Below, piece after piece: positions 26,362 to 33,893 of a stretch of 64,000 nucleotides of DNA. The stretch is from Microbacterium oleivorans (GTDB taxonomy: Bacteria; Actinomycetota; Actinomycetes; Actinomycetales; Microbacteriaceae). A program made the translations under genes and the position numbers. The DNA lies in the NCBI RefSeq assembly GCF_023715745.1, contig NZ_JAMBOV010000002.1, positions 248,001 to 312,000 on the forward strand, read 5' to 3'. The number at the start of each line of letters is the position of its first letter. Position 1 is the stretch's first letter. The notes below the pieces were generated by a model that saw only the letters and a program-made list of their open reading frames with translations, ran no database searches and was not told where the DNA came from.

Positions 26362-26427
26362 ATGGGAACGATATTCGCAGCGCCGACGACGGCGTTCGTC
26401 TTCTCGGTCCGCAACCGCCGCGCCTGA
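26362..26427 (+). CDS. Erm leader peptide
   Basis: A 21-codon open frame from ATG to TGA, starting MGTIF and ending FVFSVRNRRA. Short leader peptides like this precede inducible erm genes and stall the ribosome when a macrolide is bound. The RNR near the end is a +X+ pattern known to arrest translation with macrolides in the exit tunnel, and the MGTIF start recalls the ErmC leader start MGIFS. Hairpins follow the leader and include the erm ribosome binding site. No protein product beyond regulation is expected. Confidence 0.65.
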   Translation: MGTIFAAPTTAFVFSVRNRRA

Positions 26428-26434
26428 CGGCGCG
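26419..26434 (+). promoter_or_regulatory. Hairpin over the end of the erm leader ORF
   Basis: CGCGCC-TGAC-GGCGCG stem-loop whose left arm encodes the last arginine and alanine codons of the leader and whose loop holds most of the stop codon. A ribosome stalled at the RNR codons would open it. Confidence 0.5.
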
Positions 26435-26476
26435 TCGCTGGTTCCGTGTGATCGCGCCGTCTTCCGGGATGTCCTC

Positions 26477-26541
26477 GCACCCCGGCAGCGCGTCCTTCCC
26501 CGTACCCGCTCACCGGGGTGCTCCGATCCTTCTTTTGGAGC
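26477..26541 (+). promoter_or_regulatory. Erm attenuator region with hidden ribosome binding site
   Basis: Two competing stems. The first pairs GCACCCCGG (26477-26485) with CCGGGGTGC (26513-26521). The second pairs GCTCC (26520-26524) with GGAGC (26537-26541), which contains the erm GGAG ribosome binding site. They share bases 26520-26521, so they exclude each other, as expected for translational attenuation. A T-rich run (CCTTCTTTT) after the first stem would also suit transcription termination. Confidence 0.55.
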
Positions 26542-26545
26542 GCTC

Positions 26546-27310
26546 ATGCGTACCCGTTCCGTCCACGGCGGCCGCCACGAACTCGGCCAGAATTTCCTCA
26601 TCCACCAACCCACGATCGACCGGGTCGCTGCGCTCGTCGCGGCGACCGACGGCGCGATTCTCGAGATCGGCGCGGGTGGCGGCGCACTGACCTCCGCGCT
26701 CGCCGGACTCGGTCGCGACCTCTGCGCGATCGACATCGACGAGCGCCGCATCGCCGAGCTCCGCCGGGCGCACCCGGGGGTGCGTGTCGCGCACGCCGAC
26801 GCCCTGCGGCATCCGCTCGATGCGGCGGTGATCGCGGGCAATGTCCCGTTCCACCTCACGACGCCGATCCTGCGGCGACTGCTCCAGCGCCCCGTCTGGC
26901 GCGACGCCGTCCTGCTCACCCAGTGGGAGGTCGCGCGCAAACGCGCCGGCGTCGGCGGCGGCACCCTGCTCACCGCACAGGCGGCGCCGTGGTTCGAGTT
27001 CGCGCTGCACGGCCGGGTTCCCGCGCGCGCGTTCCGGCCGATGCCGAGCGTCGACGGCGGCATCCTCTCCATCACCCGGCGTGGTTCACCGCTCGTCCCG
27101 CTCGCGGAGCGCCGCGCCTATGAACGGTTCGTCGGCGACGTCTTCACCTCGCGCGGACGGGGGATGGCCGCGATCCTCTCGACGGCGAGGCGGATGCCGC
27201 GGCCCGCAGCGCGGCGCGTGCTCGACCGAGTCGGGATCGAGCACGACTCCCTTCCACGCGATCTCAGCGCTCGCCAGTGGTCGGGTCTGTGGCACGCGAA
27301 GGACTTCTGA
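26546..27310 (+). CDS. erm: Erm-type 23S rRNA adenine-N6-methyltransferase
   Basis: 254 residues. SAM-binding motif I is AILEIGAGGGALTSALA, preceded by the N-terminal RHELGQNFLIHQPTIDRVAA block (RxxxxQNFL) of Erm/KsgA enzymes. Motif IV reads VIAGNVPFHLTTPILRRLL; the NVPF form is that of Erm rather than KsgA (NLPY). The sequence is like the Erm group of high-GC actinobacteria. It methylates A2058 of 23S rRNA and would give macrolide-lincosamide-streptogramin B resistance. GGAG lies five bases before the ATG and is paired in the upstream stem. The leader peptide suggests drug-inducible expression. Base composition does not differ visibly from neighbours, so recent transfer is not evident. Confidence 0.93.
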   Translation: MRTRSVHGGRHELGQNFLIHQPTIDRVAALVAATDGAILEIGAGGGALTSALAGLGRDLCAIDIDERRIAELRRAHPGVRVAHADALRHPLDAAVIAGNVPFHLTTPILRRLLQRPVWRDAVLLTQWEVARKRAGVGGGTLLTAQAAPWFEFALHGRVPARAFRPMPSVDGGILSITRRGSPLVPLAERRAYERFVGDVFTSRGRGMAAILSTARRMPRPAARRVLDRVGIEHDSLPRDLSARQWSGLWHAKDF

Positions 27311-27419
27311 CAGGCTCCGTTGCATCCGCACGACGAGGTCATCTCCGTCCTCGCGACCGTCGACGAGGTCCGCCGACAGATCGCCGAGGAACGATCGCGC
27401 AGGGTTAGCCTTGGTCACC

Positions 27420-27719
27420 ATGACCATTCAGCACACCGTCGTGTTCGCCCTCCACCACGCGGAGGACTCCTCGGAAGAGAAGACGTTCCTGACGGACGCC
27501 CAGCGGTCGCTCACGGCGATCCCCGGGGTGCAGCAATTCCGTGTCAACCGTCAGATCAGCGACAAGAGCGACCTGCGCTGGCAGTTCACCATGCTCTTCG
27601 ACGACCAGGACGCGTACGACGCGTACACCGCGCATCCCGACCACGTCGCCTTCGTCGAGAGCCGCTGGCAGCACGAGGTGCGTGCCTTCCAGGAGTACGA
27701 CTTCGTCGCCGGCGACTGA
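27420..27719 (+). CDS. Dabb-domain (stress-responsive A/B barrel) protein
   Basis: 99 residues, the normal length of a Dabb protein. TIQHTVVFALHHAEDSSEEK, GVQQFRVNRQIS and FTMLFDDQDAYDAYTAHPDH, ending ESRWQHEVRAFQEYDF, follow the dimeric alpha/beta barrel pattern. Function in the cytoplasm is unknown; some relatives bind small hydrophobic compounds. A TAGCCT box (27406-27411) lies eight bases before the ATG and no Shine-Dalgarno is seen. It is convergent with the alkene reductase gene. Confidence 0.88.
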   Translation: MTIQHTVVFALHHAEDSSEEKTFLTDAQRSLTAIPGVQQFRVNRQISDKSDLRWQFTMLFDDQDAYDAYTAHPDHVAFVESRWQHEVRAFQEYDFVAGD

Positions 27720-27725
27720 TCCGGC

Positions 27726-28814
27726 TCAGCGCTCCGCGCGCACCTCGGCCAGCGACGGGTAGTCGGTGTAGCCGACGGCCCCGCCCGTGTAGAAGTACTC
27801 CGGCCGCGGCTCGTTGAGCTCGGCCCGCTGCTCCCACCGAAGGGCCAGGTCGGGGTTCGCGATCGCGGGACGGCCCACCGCCACGGCGTCGGCCCAGCCT
27901 TCGAGCACGAGCTCTTCGGCCTCCTCACGCGTCGTGATCGTGCCGAAGCCGGAGTTCACGATCGACGGTGCGGCCGCCTCGTGCCGGATCCGCTGGACGA
28001 TCGTGCTCTTCGGGTCGGCGTGCAGGAGGTCGACGAACGCGAGACCGAGCGGGGCGAGACCCTGGGCGAGCGCGGTGTAGGTCGCGAGGGCGTCCGCGTC
28101 GTCCGATTCGAGCACACCCGGGATCTGGTGCTGCGGTGAGAGACGGATGCCGGTGCGCCCCGCCCCGACCGCGTCGGCGACCGCGCGGGTCACCTCGACG
28201 GCGAAACGTGCGCGGTTCTCCGGGGACCCGCCGTAGACGTCGTCGCGGACGTTCGACTCGGGGGAGAGGAACTGGTGCACGAGGTAGCTGTTCGCCCCGT
28301 GGACCTCGACGCCATCGAAGCCCGCGGCGATCGCGTTGCGCGCCGCCTGCACGAACTGCTCGACGACGCCGGAGACCTCCGCCGTGCTCAGCGCGTGGGG
28401 GACGGGCAGGGCGACCTTGCCGTCACGAGTGCGCCCCTCACCGGGAGAGGCGATCGCGCTCGGGCCGACGACGCGGTCGACCCCCGAGATCGCAGGGTGC
28501 GAGACGCGGCCGCCGTGCATGAGCTGCATGACGATCGTGCCGCCCTCGGCGTGCACCGCGTCGGCGACGCGGCGCCAGCCCTCGATCTGCTCGGGCGTCT
28601 CGATGCCGGGCTGCCCGAGGTACGACATCCCCTCGCGCACCGGCCAGGTGCCCTCCGAGACGATGAGACCCATGCCGGCGCGCTGCCGGTAGTACTCGAC
28701 CATGTCGTTCGTCGGCACGCCGTCGTCGCCCGCCCGTGTGCGGGTCAGCGGCGCCATGACGACGCGATTGGAGAGGTCCAGATCACCGAAGACGGCGGAT
28801 TCGTACAGGCTCAT
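27726..28814 (-). CDS. Old-yellow-enzyme alkene reductase (NemA-like)
   Basis: 362 residues. NRVVMAPLTRTRAGDDGVP is the N-terminal OYE block, GGTIVMQLMHGGRVSHPA and AGFDGVEVHGANSYLVHQFL the FMN and substrate-binding motifs (VHGAN has the usual His/Asn pair), and ADAVAVGRPAIANPDL the phosphate-binding end. It reduces activated C=C bonds with NAD(P)H. The start at 28814 (MSLYESAVFG) matches the usual family start. An in-frame ATG at 28877 with a strong GGAAGGAAGG upstream would add 21 residues and overlap the divergent gene head to head, so the start is not settled. Confidence 0.9.
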   Translation of the reverse strand: MSLYESAVFGDLDLSNRVVMAPLTRTRAGDDGVPTNDMVEYYRQRAGMGLIVSEGTWPVREGMSYLGQPGIETPEQIEGWRRVADAVHAEGGTIVMQLMHGGRVSHPAISGVDRVVGPSAIASPGEGRTRDGKVALPVPHALSTAEVSGVVEQFVQAARNAIAAGFDGVEVHGANSYLVHQFLSPESNVRDDVYGGSPENRARFAVEVTRAVADAVGAGRTGIRLSPQHQIPGVLESDDADALATYTALAQGLAPLGLAFVDLLHADPKSTIVQRIRHEAAAPSIVNSGFGTITTREEAEELVLEGWADAVAVGRPAIANPDLALRWEQRAELNEPRPEYFYTGGAVGYTDYPSLAEVRAER

Positions 28815-28875
28815 GCTGAGGGGGAACGACACCGGCCGACCGTCGTATTCCACGACGCCCGATACGATCGCCCCC

Positions 28876-29592
28876 ATGCCGCCTTCCTTCCGTCCTGTCC
28901 GCGTGTGCCTCCTCGGTGGAGGACGTGACGACGACCACGTCGTCCCCCTGCTCACCGACGCCCTCGTGGGTGCGGGGCGCGTCCGAGTGCTCCTCGTCAT
29001 CGAGGCGGATGACCACGAGTCGGTTCCGCGGTGGCGACGTCTCGCGCAGCTCGCCGGTGCCGACGCCGAGGTGGTCAGCCTCGTCGAGGGTGATCGGTTT
29101 GAGACCGAGGACGTGCAGGACATCGACGCACTCGTCGTCGGCGGCGGGTTGACCCCCGCCTACGCACGCGCCTTCGCCGATGTCGCACCGCTCGTGCGCG
29201 AGCGCGTGGCGGGCGGGATGCCGTACATCGGCTTCTCCGCAGGGTCGGCGATCGCGGCATCCTCCGCTCTGGTCGGCGGGTGGCGGCTCGACGGCGTGCC
29301 CGTGGCGAGCGAGGACGCCGCCGAGGAGGAGGACGAGCTCCTCGTCGTCCCCGGACTGGGTCTCGTGCCCTTCGCCGTCGACGTCCACGCCGCGCAGTGG
29401 GGCACCGTCACCCGGCTGACCGCCGCCGTGGCCGCCGGGCTCGTCCCGTCCGGTTACGGCGTCGACGAGCACACCGCGCTCGTCGTCACCGACCCTGGCA
29501 GCACGCCGACAGTCGCCGGACTCGGCGCCGCCTGGCACGTCGCACCCGGCGGGCGGTCGGCCCTCGTCACTCGGCTGACCGCCCGCGGGTGA
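28876..29592 (+). CDS. S51-like peptidase E / class I glutamine amidotransferase-like protein
   Basis: 238 residues. DALVVGGGLTPAYARAF and the nucleophile elbow GMPYIGFSAGSAIAASSAL (Ser in GFSAGS) match the peptidase E/cyanophycinase group. The N-terminus VRVCLLGGGRDDDHVVPLL is the usual first strand. It probably hydrolyses Asp-containing dipeptides or a related substrate in the cytoplasm. TACGAT at 28863-28868 lies seven bases before the ATG, consistent with a leaderless mRNA. Confidence 0.85.
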   Translation: MPPSFRPVRVCLLGGGRDDDHVVPLLTDALVGAGRVRVLLVIEADDHESVPRWRRLAQLAGADAEVVSLVEGDRFETEDVQDIDALVVGGGLTPAYARAFADVAPLVRERVAGGMPYIGFSAGSAIAASSALVGGWRLDGVPVASEDAAEEEDELLVVPGLGLVPFAVDVHAAQWGTVTRLTAAVAAGLVPSGYGVDEHTALVVTDPGSTPTVAGLGAAWHVAPGGRSALVTRLTARG

Positions 29593-29599
29593 GACGGGC

Positions 29600-31633
29600 T
29601 CACTCGGTCGGCGCGTTCTCCTCGACCGGCGCGTCGACGAGATCGTCGTGCGCCTGCTCGAACTGCGATCGGTACAGGCGGTAGTACGCGCCCTGCGCTG
29701 CGATGAGCTCCTCGTGCGTGCCCTTCTCGACGATGTCGCCGTGCTCCATCACGAGGATGAGGTCGGCGTCGCGGATCGTCGAGAGGCGGTGCGCGATGAC
29801 GAACGAGGTGCGCCCCTCGCGGAGCGCGGCCATCGCGTGCTGCAGCAGCAGCTCGGTGCGGGTGTCCACCGATGAGGTCGCCTCATCGAGGATCAGCACG
29901 GCCGGCTGGGCGACGAACGCGCGGGCGATCGTGATCAGCTGCTTCTCGCCCGCCGAGACGTTCGAGGCGTCCTCGTCGAGCATGGTGTCGTAGCCGTCGG
30001 GAAGCGACCGGACGAACCTGTCGACGCGCGTCGCCACTGCGGCATCCACGATCTCGTCGTCCGTCGCCGACTCGCGGCCGTAGCGGATGTTCTCGCGGAT
30101 CGATCCGGCGAACAGCCACGGATCCTGCAGCACCATGCCGGTGCGGGAGCGGACGTCGTCGCGGGAGAGCTGGGCGATGTCCTGCCCGTCGAGGAGGATC
30201 CGGCCGCCGTCGAGCTCGTAGAACCGCATGAGCAGGTTCACGAGCGTCGTCTTTCCTGCACCCGTCGGCCCCACGATCGCGACCGTCTGACCCGGCTCCA
30301 CCCGGAAGGAGAGGTCCGTGATGAGCGGGTGCTCCGGGGTGTAGGAGAACTTCACGTGCTCGAACTCGATGACACCGCGGCCGTCGCCCCGGGCGGGGGC
30401 GTCGGCGGCATCCGGATCCTGCTCGTCGGCGTCGAGCAGCTCGAACACCCGCTCAGCCGAGGCGGTGCCCGACTGCACGACCGCCGCCATGCCACCGAGC
30501 TCCGACAGCGGCTGAGTGAACTGCTGCGAGTACTGGATGAACGCCTGCACGTCGCCGAGCCGCAGCTGGCCGCTCGCGACCTGCAGACCGCCGAGGACCG
30601 CGATGCCGACGTACGTGAGGCTGCCGATGAACGTCATGCCGGGCATGATCATGCCCGACAGGAACTGCGCCTTGAACGCGGCCTGGAACAGCTCCTCGTT
30701 CTCCTCCTGGAACTTGGCCTGCGCGTCGGCCTCGCGACCGAACACCCGCACGAGCGAGTGGCCGGAGAACGACTCCTCGACGCGGGCGTTGAGGCGACCG
30801 ACCTTGCGCCACTGCACCCCGAACGCCTTCTGCGACTTCGGTCCGATGATGCCGAAGATGACCGCCATGAGGCGGAGCGCGACGAGCGCGACGATAGCGA
30901 GCTGCCACGAGATCGAGAACATCATCACGAGCACACCCACGACCGTGAGGATCGCGGTCAACGCGCCCGAGAGCGACTGCTGCATCGTCTGGGTGATGTT
31001 GTCGATGTCGTTCGTGACGCGGGAGATCAGTTCACCGCGCTGCACCCGGTCGAAGTGCGACAGCGGCAGCCGGTTGAGCTTCGCCTCGACCTGCTCGCGC
31101 AGCCGCCACATCGTGCGGACCATGATCACGTTGATGACGTAGCCCTGCATCCAGGTCAGGACCGCCGAGACGACGTAGATCACGAGAACCCACGTGATGA
31201 CGACCTTCAGTGCGTCGAAGTCGACACCGGCGCCCGGGGCGTAGTTCTGCATCGCCCCCACGATGTTGGCGAAGTCGTCCTGGCCCTGAGAGCGCAGCGC
31301 GGCGACGGCCTCCTCCTGCGAGAGGCCCGCCAGCGCGGGGTTCTGCCCGAGGAAGTTCGACAGGAAGCCTTCGAAGACGATGTTGGTCGCCTCGCCCAGC
31401 ACCTTCGGGGCGATCACCGCGAGCACGACGCCGATCGCGCCGGCGACCGTGACGAGTCCGAACCACCACTTGAACGGGGAGAGCAGACCGATCATGCGGA
31501 AGAAGCTCGGACCGAACTGCGACGCCTTGCCCGGGGCGACGGAGTCCCAGCTGCCGCTGTTGAGGCGTGCCTGTTCGGCGAGCTCCGCCTCGGCGCGCTC
31601 CTCCTCGGTCATCTCCTTCTCGGGCGCGCTCAT
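29600..31633 (-). CDS. ABC exporter half-transporter, subunit with canonical Walker B
   Basis: 677 residues: type IV exporter membrane domain (six helices, residues about 60-380) then a nucleotide-binding domain. Walker A GPTGAGKTTLVNLL, Walker B VLILDEATSSVD and the switch His in FVIAHRLSTIRDAD are intact, but the signature reads VSAGEKQLITIARA rather than LSGGQ. An 80-residue insert between helices 1 and 2 contains LGQNPALAGLSQEEAVAALR. It pairs with the upstream gene, with which it overlaps as ATGA, to form a heterodimeric multidrug or lipid exporter of the BmrCD/TM287-288 type. The C-terminus is acidic (DDLVDAPVEENAPTE). Confidence 0.93.
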   Translation of the reverse strand: MSAPEKEMTEEERAEAELAEQARLNSGSWDSVAPGKASQFGPSFFRMIGLLSPFKWWFGLVTVAGAIGVVLAVIAPKVLGEATNIVFEGFLSNFLGQNPALAGLSQEEAVAALRSQGQDDFANIVGAMQNYAPGAGVDFDALKVVITWVLVIYVVSAVLTWMQGYVINVIMVRTMWRLREQVEAKLNRLPLSHFDRVQRGELISRVTNDIDNITQTMQQSLSGALTAILTVVGVLVMMFSISWQLAIVALVALRLMAVIFGIIGPKSQKAFGVQWRKVGRLNARVEESFSGHSLVRVFGREADAQAKFQEENEELFQAAFKAQFLSGMIMPGMTFIGSLTYVGIAVLGGLQVASGQLRLGDVQAFIQYSQQFTQPLSELGGMAAVVQSGTASAERVFELLDADEQDPDAADAPARGDGRGVIEFEHVKFSYTPEHPLITDLSFRVEPGQTVAIVGPTGAGKTTLVNLLMRFYELDGGRILLDGQDIAQLSRDDVRSRTGMVLQDPWLFAGSIRENIRYGRESATDDEIVDAAVATRVDRFVRSLPDGYDTMLDEDASNVSAGEKQLITIARAFVAQPAVLILDEATSSVDTRTELLLQHAMAALREGRTSFVIAHRLSTIRDADLILVMEHGDIVEKGTHEELIAAQGAYYRLYRSQFEQAHDDLVDAPVEENAPTE

Positions 31634-33387
31634 GCGTCCACCCCCAGCTGCGATTCGACGATCTCGCGGTACGTCGCGTTCGAGGCGAGCAGTTCGTCAT
31701 GCGTGCCGACGCCGACCATCCGACCGCCGTCGAGCACGACGATGCGGTCGGCATCCGTGATGGTCGACACGCGCTGCGCGACGACGATCTTGGTCACCTG
31801 CGGCAATTCGCGCCACAGCGCCTGCCTGAGCTTCGCGTCCGTCGACAGGTCGAGAGCCGAGAACGAGTCGTCGAAGACGAGGATGTCGGGCTGATGCACG
31901 ATCGCGCGCGCGATCGACAGACGCTGACGCTGCCCGCCGGAGACATTCGTGCCGCCCTGCGCGATGCGAGCGCCGAGACGGTCATCCATCTCCTCGACGA
32001 AGTCACGCCCCTGCGCGATCTCGAGGGCGTGCCAGAGCTCGTCATCGGTCGCGTCCTCGCGCCCGAACCGCAGGTTCGAGGCGACGGTCCCCGTGAACAG
32101 GAAGGCCTTCTGCGGCACGAGACCGATGCCCTTCCACAGCTCGTCGAGGTCGGCGTCACGCACATCGACACCGGCGACCCGCACCGACCCGCTCGTGACG
32201 TCGAACAACCGCGGGAGGAGAGACACGAGCGTGGTCTTGCCGGCGCCGGTGGAACCGACGATCGCGACCGTCTCACCGCGTGCGGCGGAGAAGCTCACGC
32301 CCGCGAGGACCGGCTCATCGGCTCCGGGGTACGTGAAGGTGACGTCGTCGAACTCGACGGTGCCGGGCGTCGGGAACTGCGAGACCGGCTGCGCCGGCTT
32401 GACGAGGCCGCCCTCGACGGCGAGGACCTCGCCGATGCGGTCGGCCGACACCGCGGCGCGGGGGATCATGATCGTGATGAACGTCGCCATGAGCACGCCC
32501 ATCAGGATCTGACCGATGTACTGCATGAAGGCGAACAGGGTGCCGATCTGCACGGACCCCTCGTTCACCTCGATGCCGCCGAACCAGATGACCCCCACGA
32601 CGGTGACGTTCAGGATCAGCATGGCGAGCGGGAACATCAGGACGAACAGCGAGCCGACCTTGCGGCCGACGATCATGATGTCGGTGTTCGCGCCGCGGAA
32701 GCGCTCCTCCTCGATGCGCTCGCGCACGAAGGCCCGGACCACGCGCACACCGGTCAGCTGCTCGCGCATGATGCGGTTCACCGCGTCGAGCTTCTTCTGG
32801 TAGCTGCGGAACAGCGGCACCATACGGCTGATGATGAGCATGCCGACGACCAGCAGCGTCGGCACCGAGACGCCGATCAGCCAGCTGAGGCCGACGTCCT
32901 GCTGCAGCGCCATGATGATGCCGCCGATCGCCAGCAGCGGTGCGGTCACGAGCATCGTCGCGCCCATCATCGCGAGCATCTGCACCTGCTGCACGTCGTT
33001 GGTGTTGCGGGTGATGAGCGAGCCGGCCCCGAACTGCGTCACCTCGCGCTCCGAGAAGCCGCTCACCCGCTGGAAGACGTCGCGACGGAGGTCGCGCCCG
33101 ACGGCCATCGCGGCCCGGGCGGCGAAGAAGGTGGCGATGATCGAGGCGACGATCTGCCCCAGAGCGATGGTCAGCATCAGGACACCGTGCGACCAGATGT
33201 AGCCGATGTCGCCGCGGGTGACGCCGTTGTCGATGATGTCGGCGTTCAGGCGGGGAAGGTACAGCGCGGCCATCGCGGACGCGAACTGGAAGACCAGCAC
33301 GCCCACCACCAGCCAGCGATAAGTGCGCAGGTAGCGCACCAGAAGGGTTCCGAGCATACGAATCAGAGTGCCACCGGCCGCCGACAT
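31630..33387 (-). CDS. ABC exporter half-transporter, subunit with degenerate ATP site
   Basis: 585 residues: six-helix exporter domain then a nucleotide-binding domain. Walker A GSTGAGKTTLVSLL and signature VSGGQRQRLSIARA are canonical, but Walker B reads ILVFDDSFSALD (Asp where the catalytic Glu is expected) and the H-loop reads VVAQRVSTITDAD (Gln for His). Together with the altered signature of its partner this gives one consensus and one degenerate ATP site, typical of heterodimeric exporters. The ATG at 33387 has AGGGGGA five bases upstream; ATG 33357 (MLGTLLVRYL) is an alternative. Confidence 0.92.
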   Translation of the reverse strand: MSAAGGTLIRMLGTLLVRYLRTYRWLVVGVLVFQFASAMAALYLPRLNADIIDNGVTRGDIGYIWSHGVLMLTIALGQIVASIIATFFAARAAMAVGRDLRRDVFQRVSGFSEREVTQFGAGSLITRNTNDVQQVQMLAMMGATMLVTAPLLAIGGIIMALQQDVGLSWLIGVSVPTLLVVGMLIISRMVPLFRSYQKKLDAVNRIMREQLTGVRVVRAFVRERIEEERFRGANTDIMIVGRKVGSLFVLMFPLAMLILNVTVVGVIWFGGIEVNEGSVQIGTLFAFMQYIGQILMGVLMATFITIMIPRAAVSADRIGEVLAVEGGLVKPAQPVSQFPTPGTVEFDDVTFTYPGADEPVLAGVSFSAARGETVAIVGSTGAGKTTLVSLLPRLFDVTSGSVRVAGVDVRDADLDELWKGIGLVPQKAFLFTGTVASNLRFGREDATDDELWHALEIAQGRDFVEEMDDRLGARIAQGGTNVSGGQRQRLSIARAIVHQPDILVFDDSFSALDLSTDAKLRQALWRELPQVTKIVVAQRVSTITDADRIVVLDGGRMVGVGTHDELLASNATYREIVESQLGVDA

Positions 33388-33432
33388 CCGCGTCCCCCTA
33401 CGGGCGGATGTCCGCTGTCGGCGTAGCGGTCG

Positions 33433-33804
33433 TCAGCCCGCGTGCTCGAGCAGCTCGGTGACGTGCGCGACGATCTCACGCGGCCGGAACGGCTTGGCCA
33501 CGACTTCGTCGACGCCCGCCCGCAGCGCCTCCTCGCGGTCCGAGGTGTGCACGCGTGCGGTGAGCATGATGATGTGCGGCTGCGGGATGTCGGCGGCGCG
33601 GATCTCCCGAGAGGCCTGGATGCCGTCGGTGCCGGGCATCATCCAGTCCATCAGGACGACCCGGGGGCGGTCGGCGACGACCCGCTCGACCGCTTCGCGG
33701 CCGTTGCCCGCGCGCCCGGCGACGATCCCGGCTCGCTCGAGACTGGAGACAAGGAGCATAGCGATGTCGTCGTCGTCGTCAACCACGAGCACGGATATGT
33801 CCAC
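33433..33804 (-). CDS. Single-domain response regulator (CheY-like)
   Basis: 123 residues, receiver domain only. The acidic pocket is in VLVVDDDDDIAML (D9-D13), the phospho-acceptor is D53 in VVLMDWMMPGTDG, the switch Thr is in IIMLTARVHTSD and the conserved Lys is K104 in VVAKPFRPRE. There is no output domain, so it acts by protein contact or as a phosphate relay. It is divergent from a sensor histidine kinase gene 89 bases away that has no other regulator beside it, so the two probably form a pair. Confidence 0.9.
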   Translation of the reverse strand: MDISVLVVDDDDDIAMLLVSSLERAGIVAGRAGNGREAVERVVADRPRVVLMDWMMPGTDGIQASREIRAADIPQPHIIMLTARVHTSDREEALRAGVDEVVAKPFRPREIVAHVTELLEHAG

Positions 33805-33893
33805 CCCCGTACTCTGACACGATCACGGGTCGTGGAAGAACCCGGGTCGCGGCGGGGGGATCGCCGGAGCTTTTCTGGTAAAAGGGGGCCGAT

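Noticed and set aside
26546..27310. KsgA (housekeeping 16S rRNA dimethyltransferase)
   Set aside because: The catalytic motif is NVPF as in Erm proteins rather than NLPY, and the leader peptide and hairpins fit erm regulation.
27320..27420. Small open frame (MHPHDEVISVLATVDEVRRQ) between erm and the Dabb gene
   Set aside because: It starts with TTG, has no ribosome binding site and runs through the Dabb gene in another frame.
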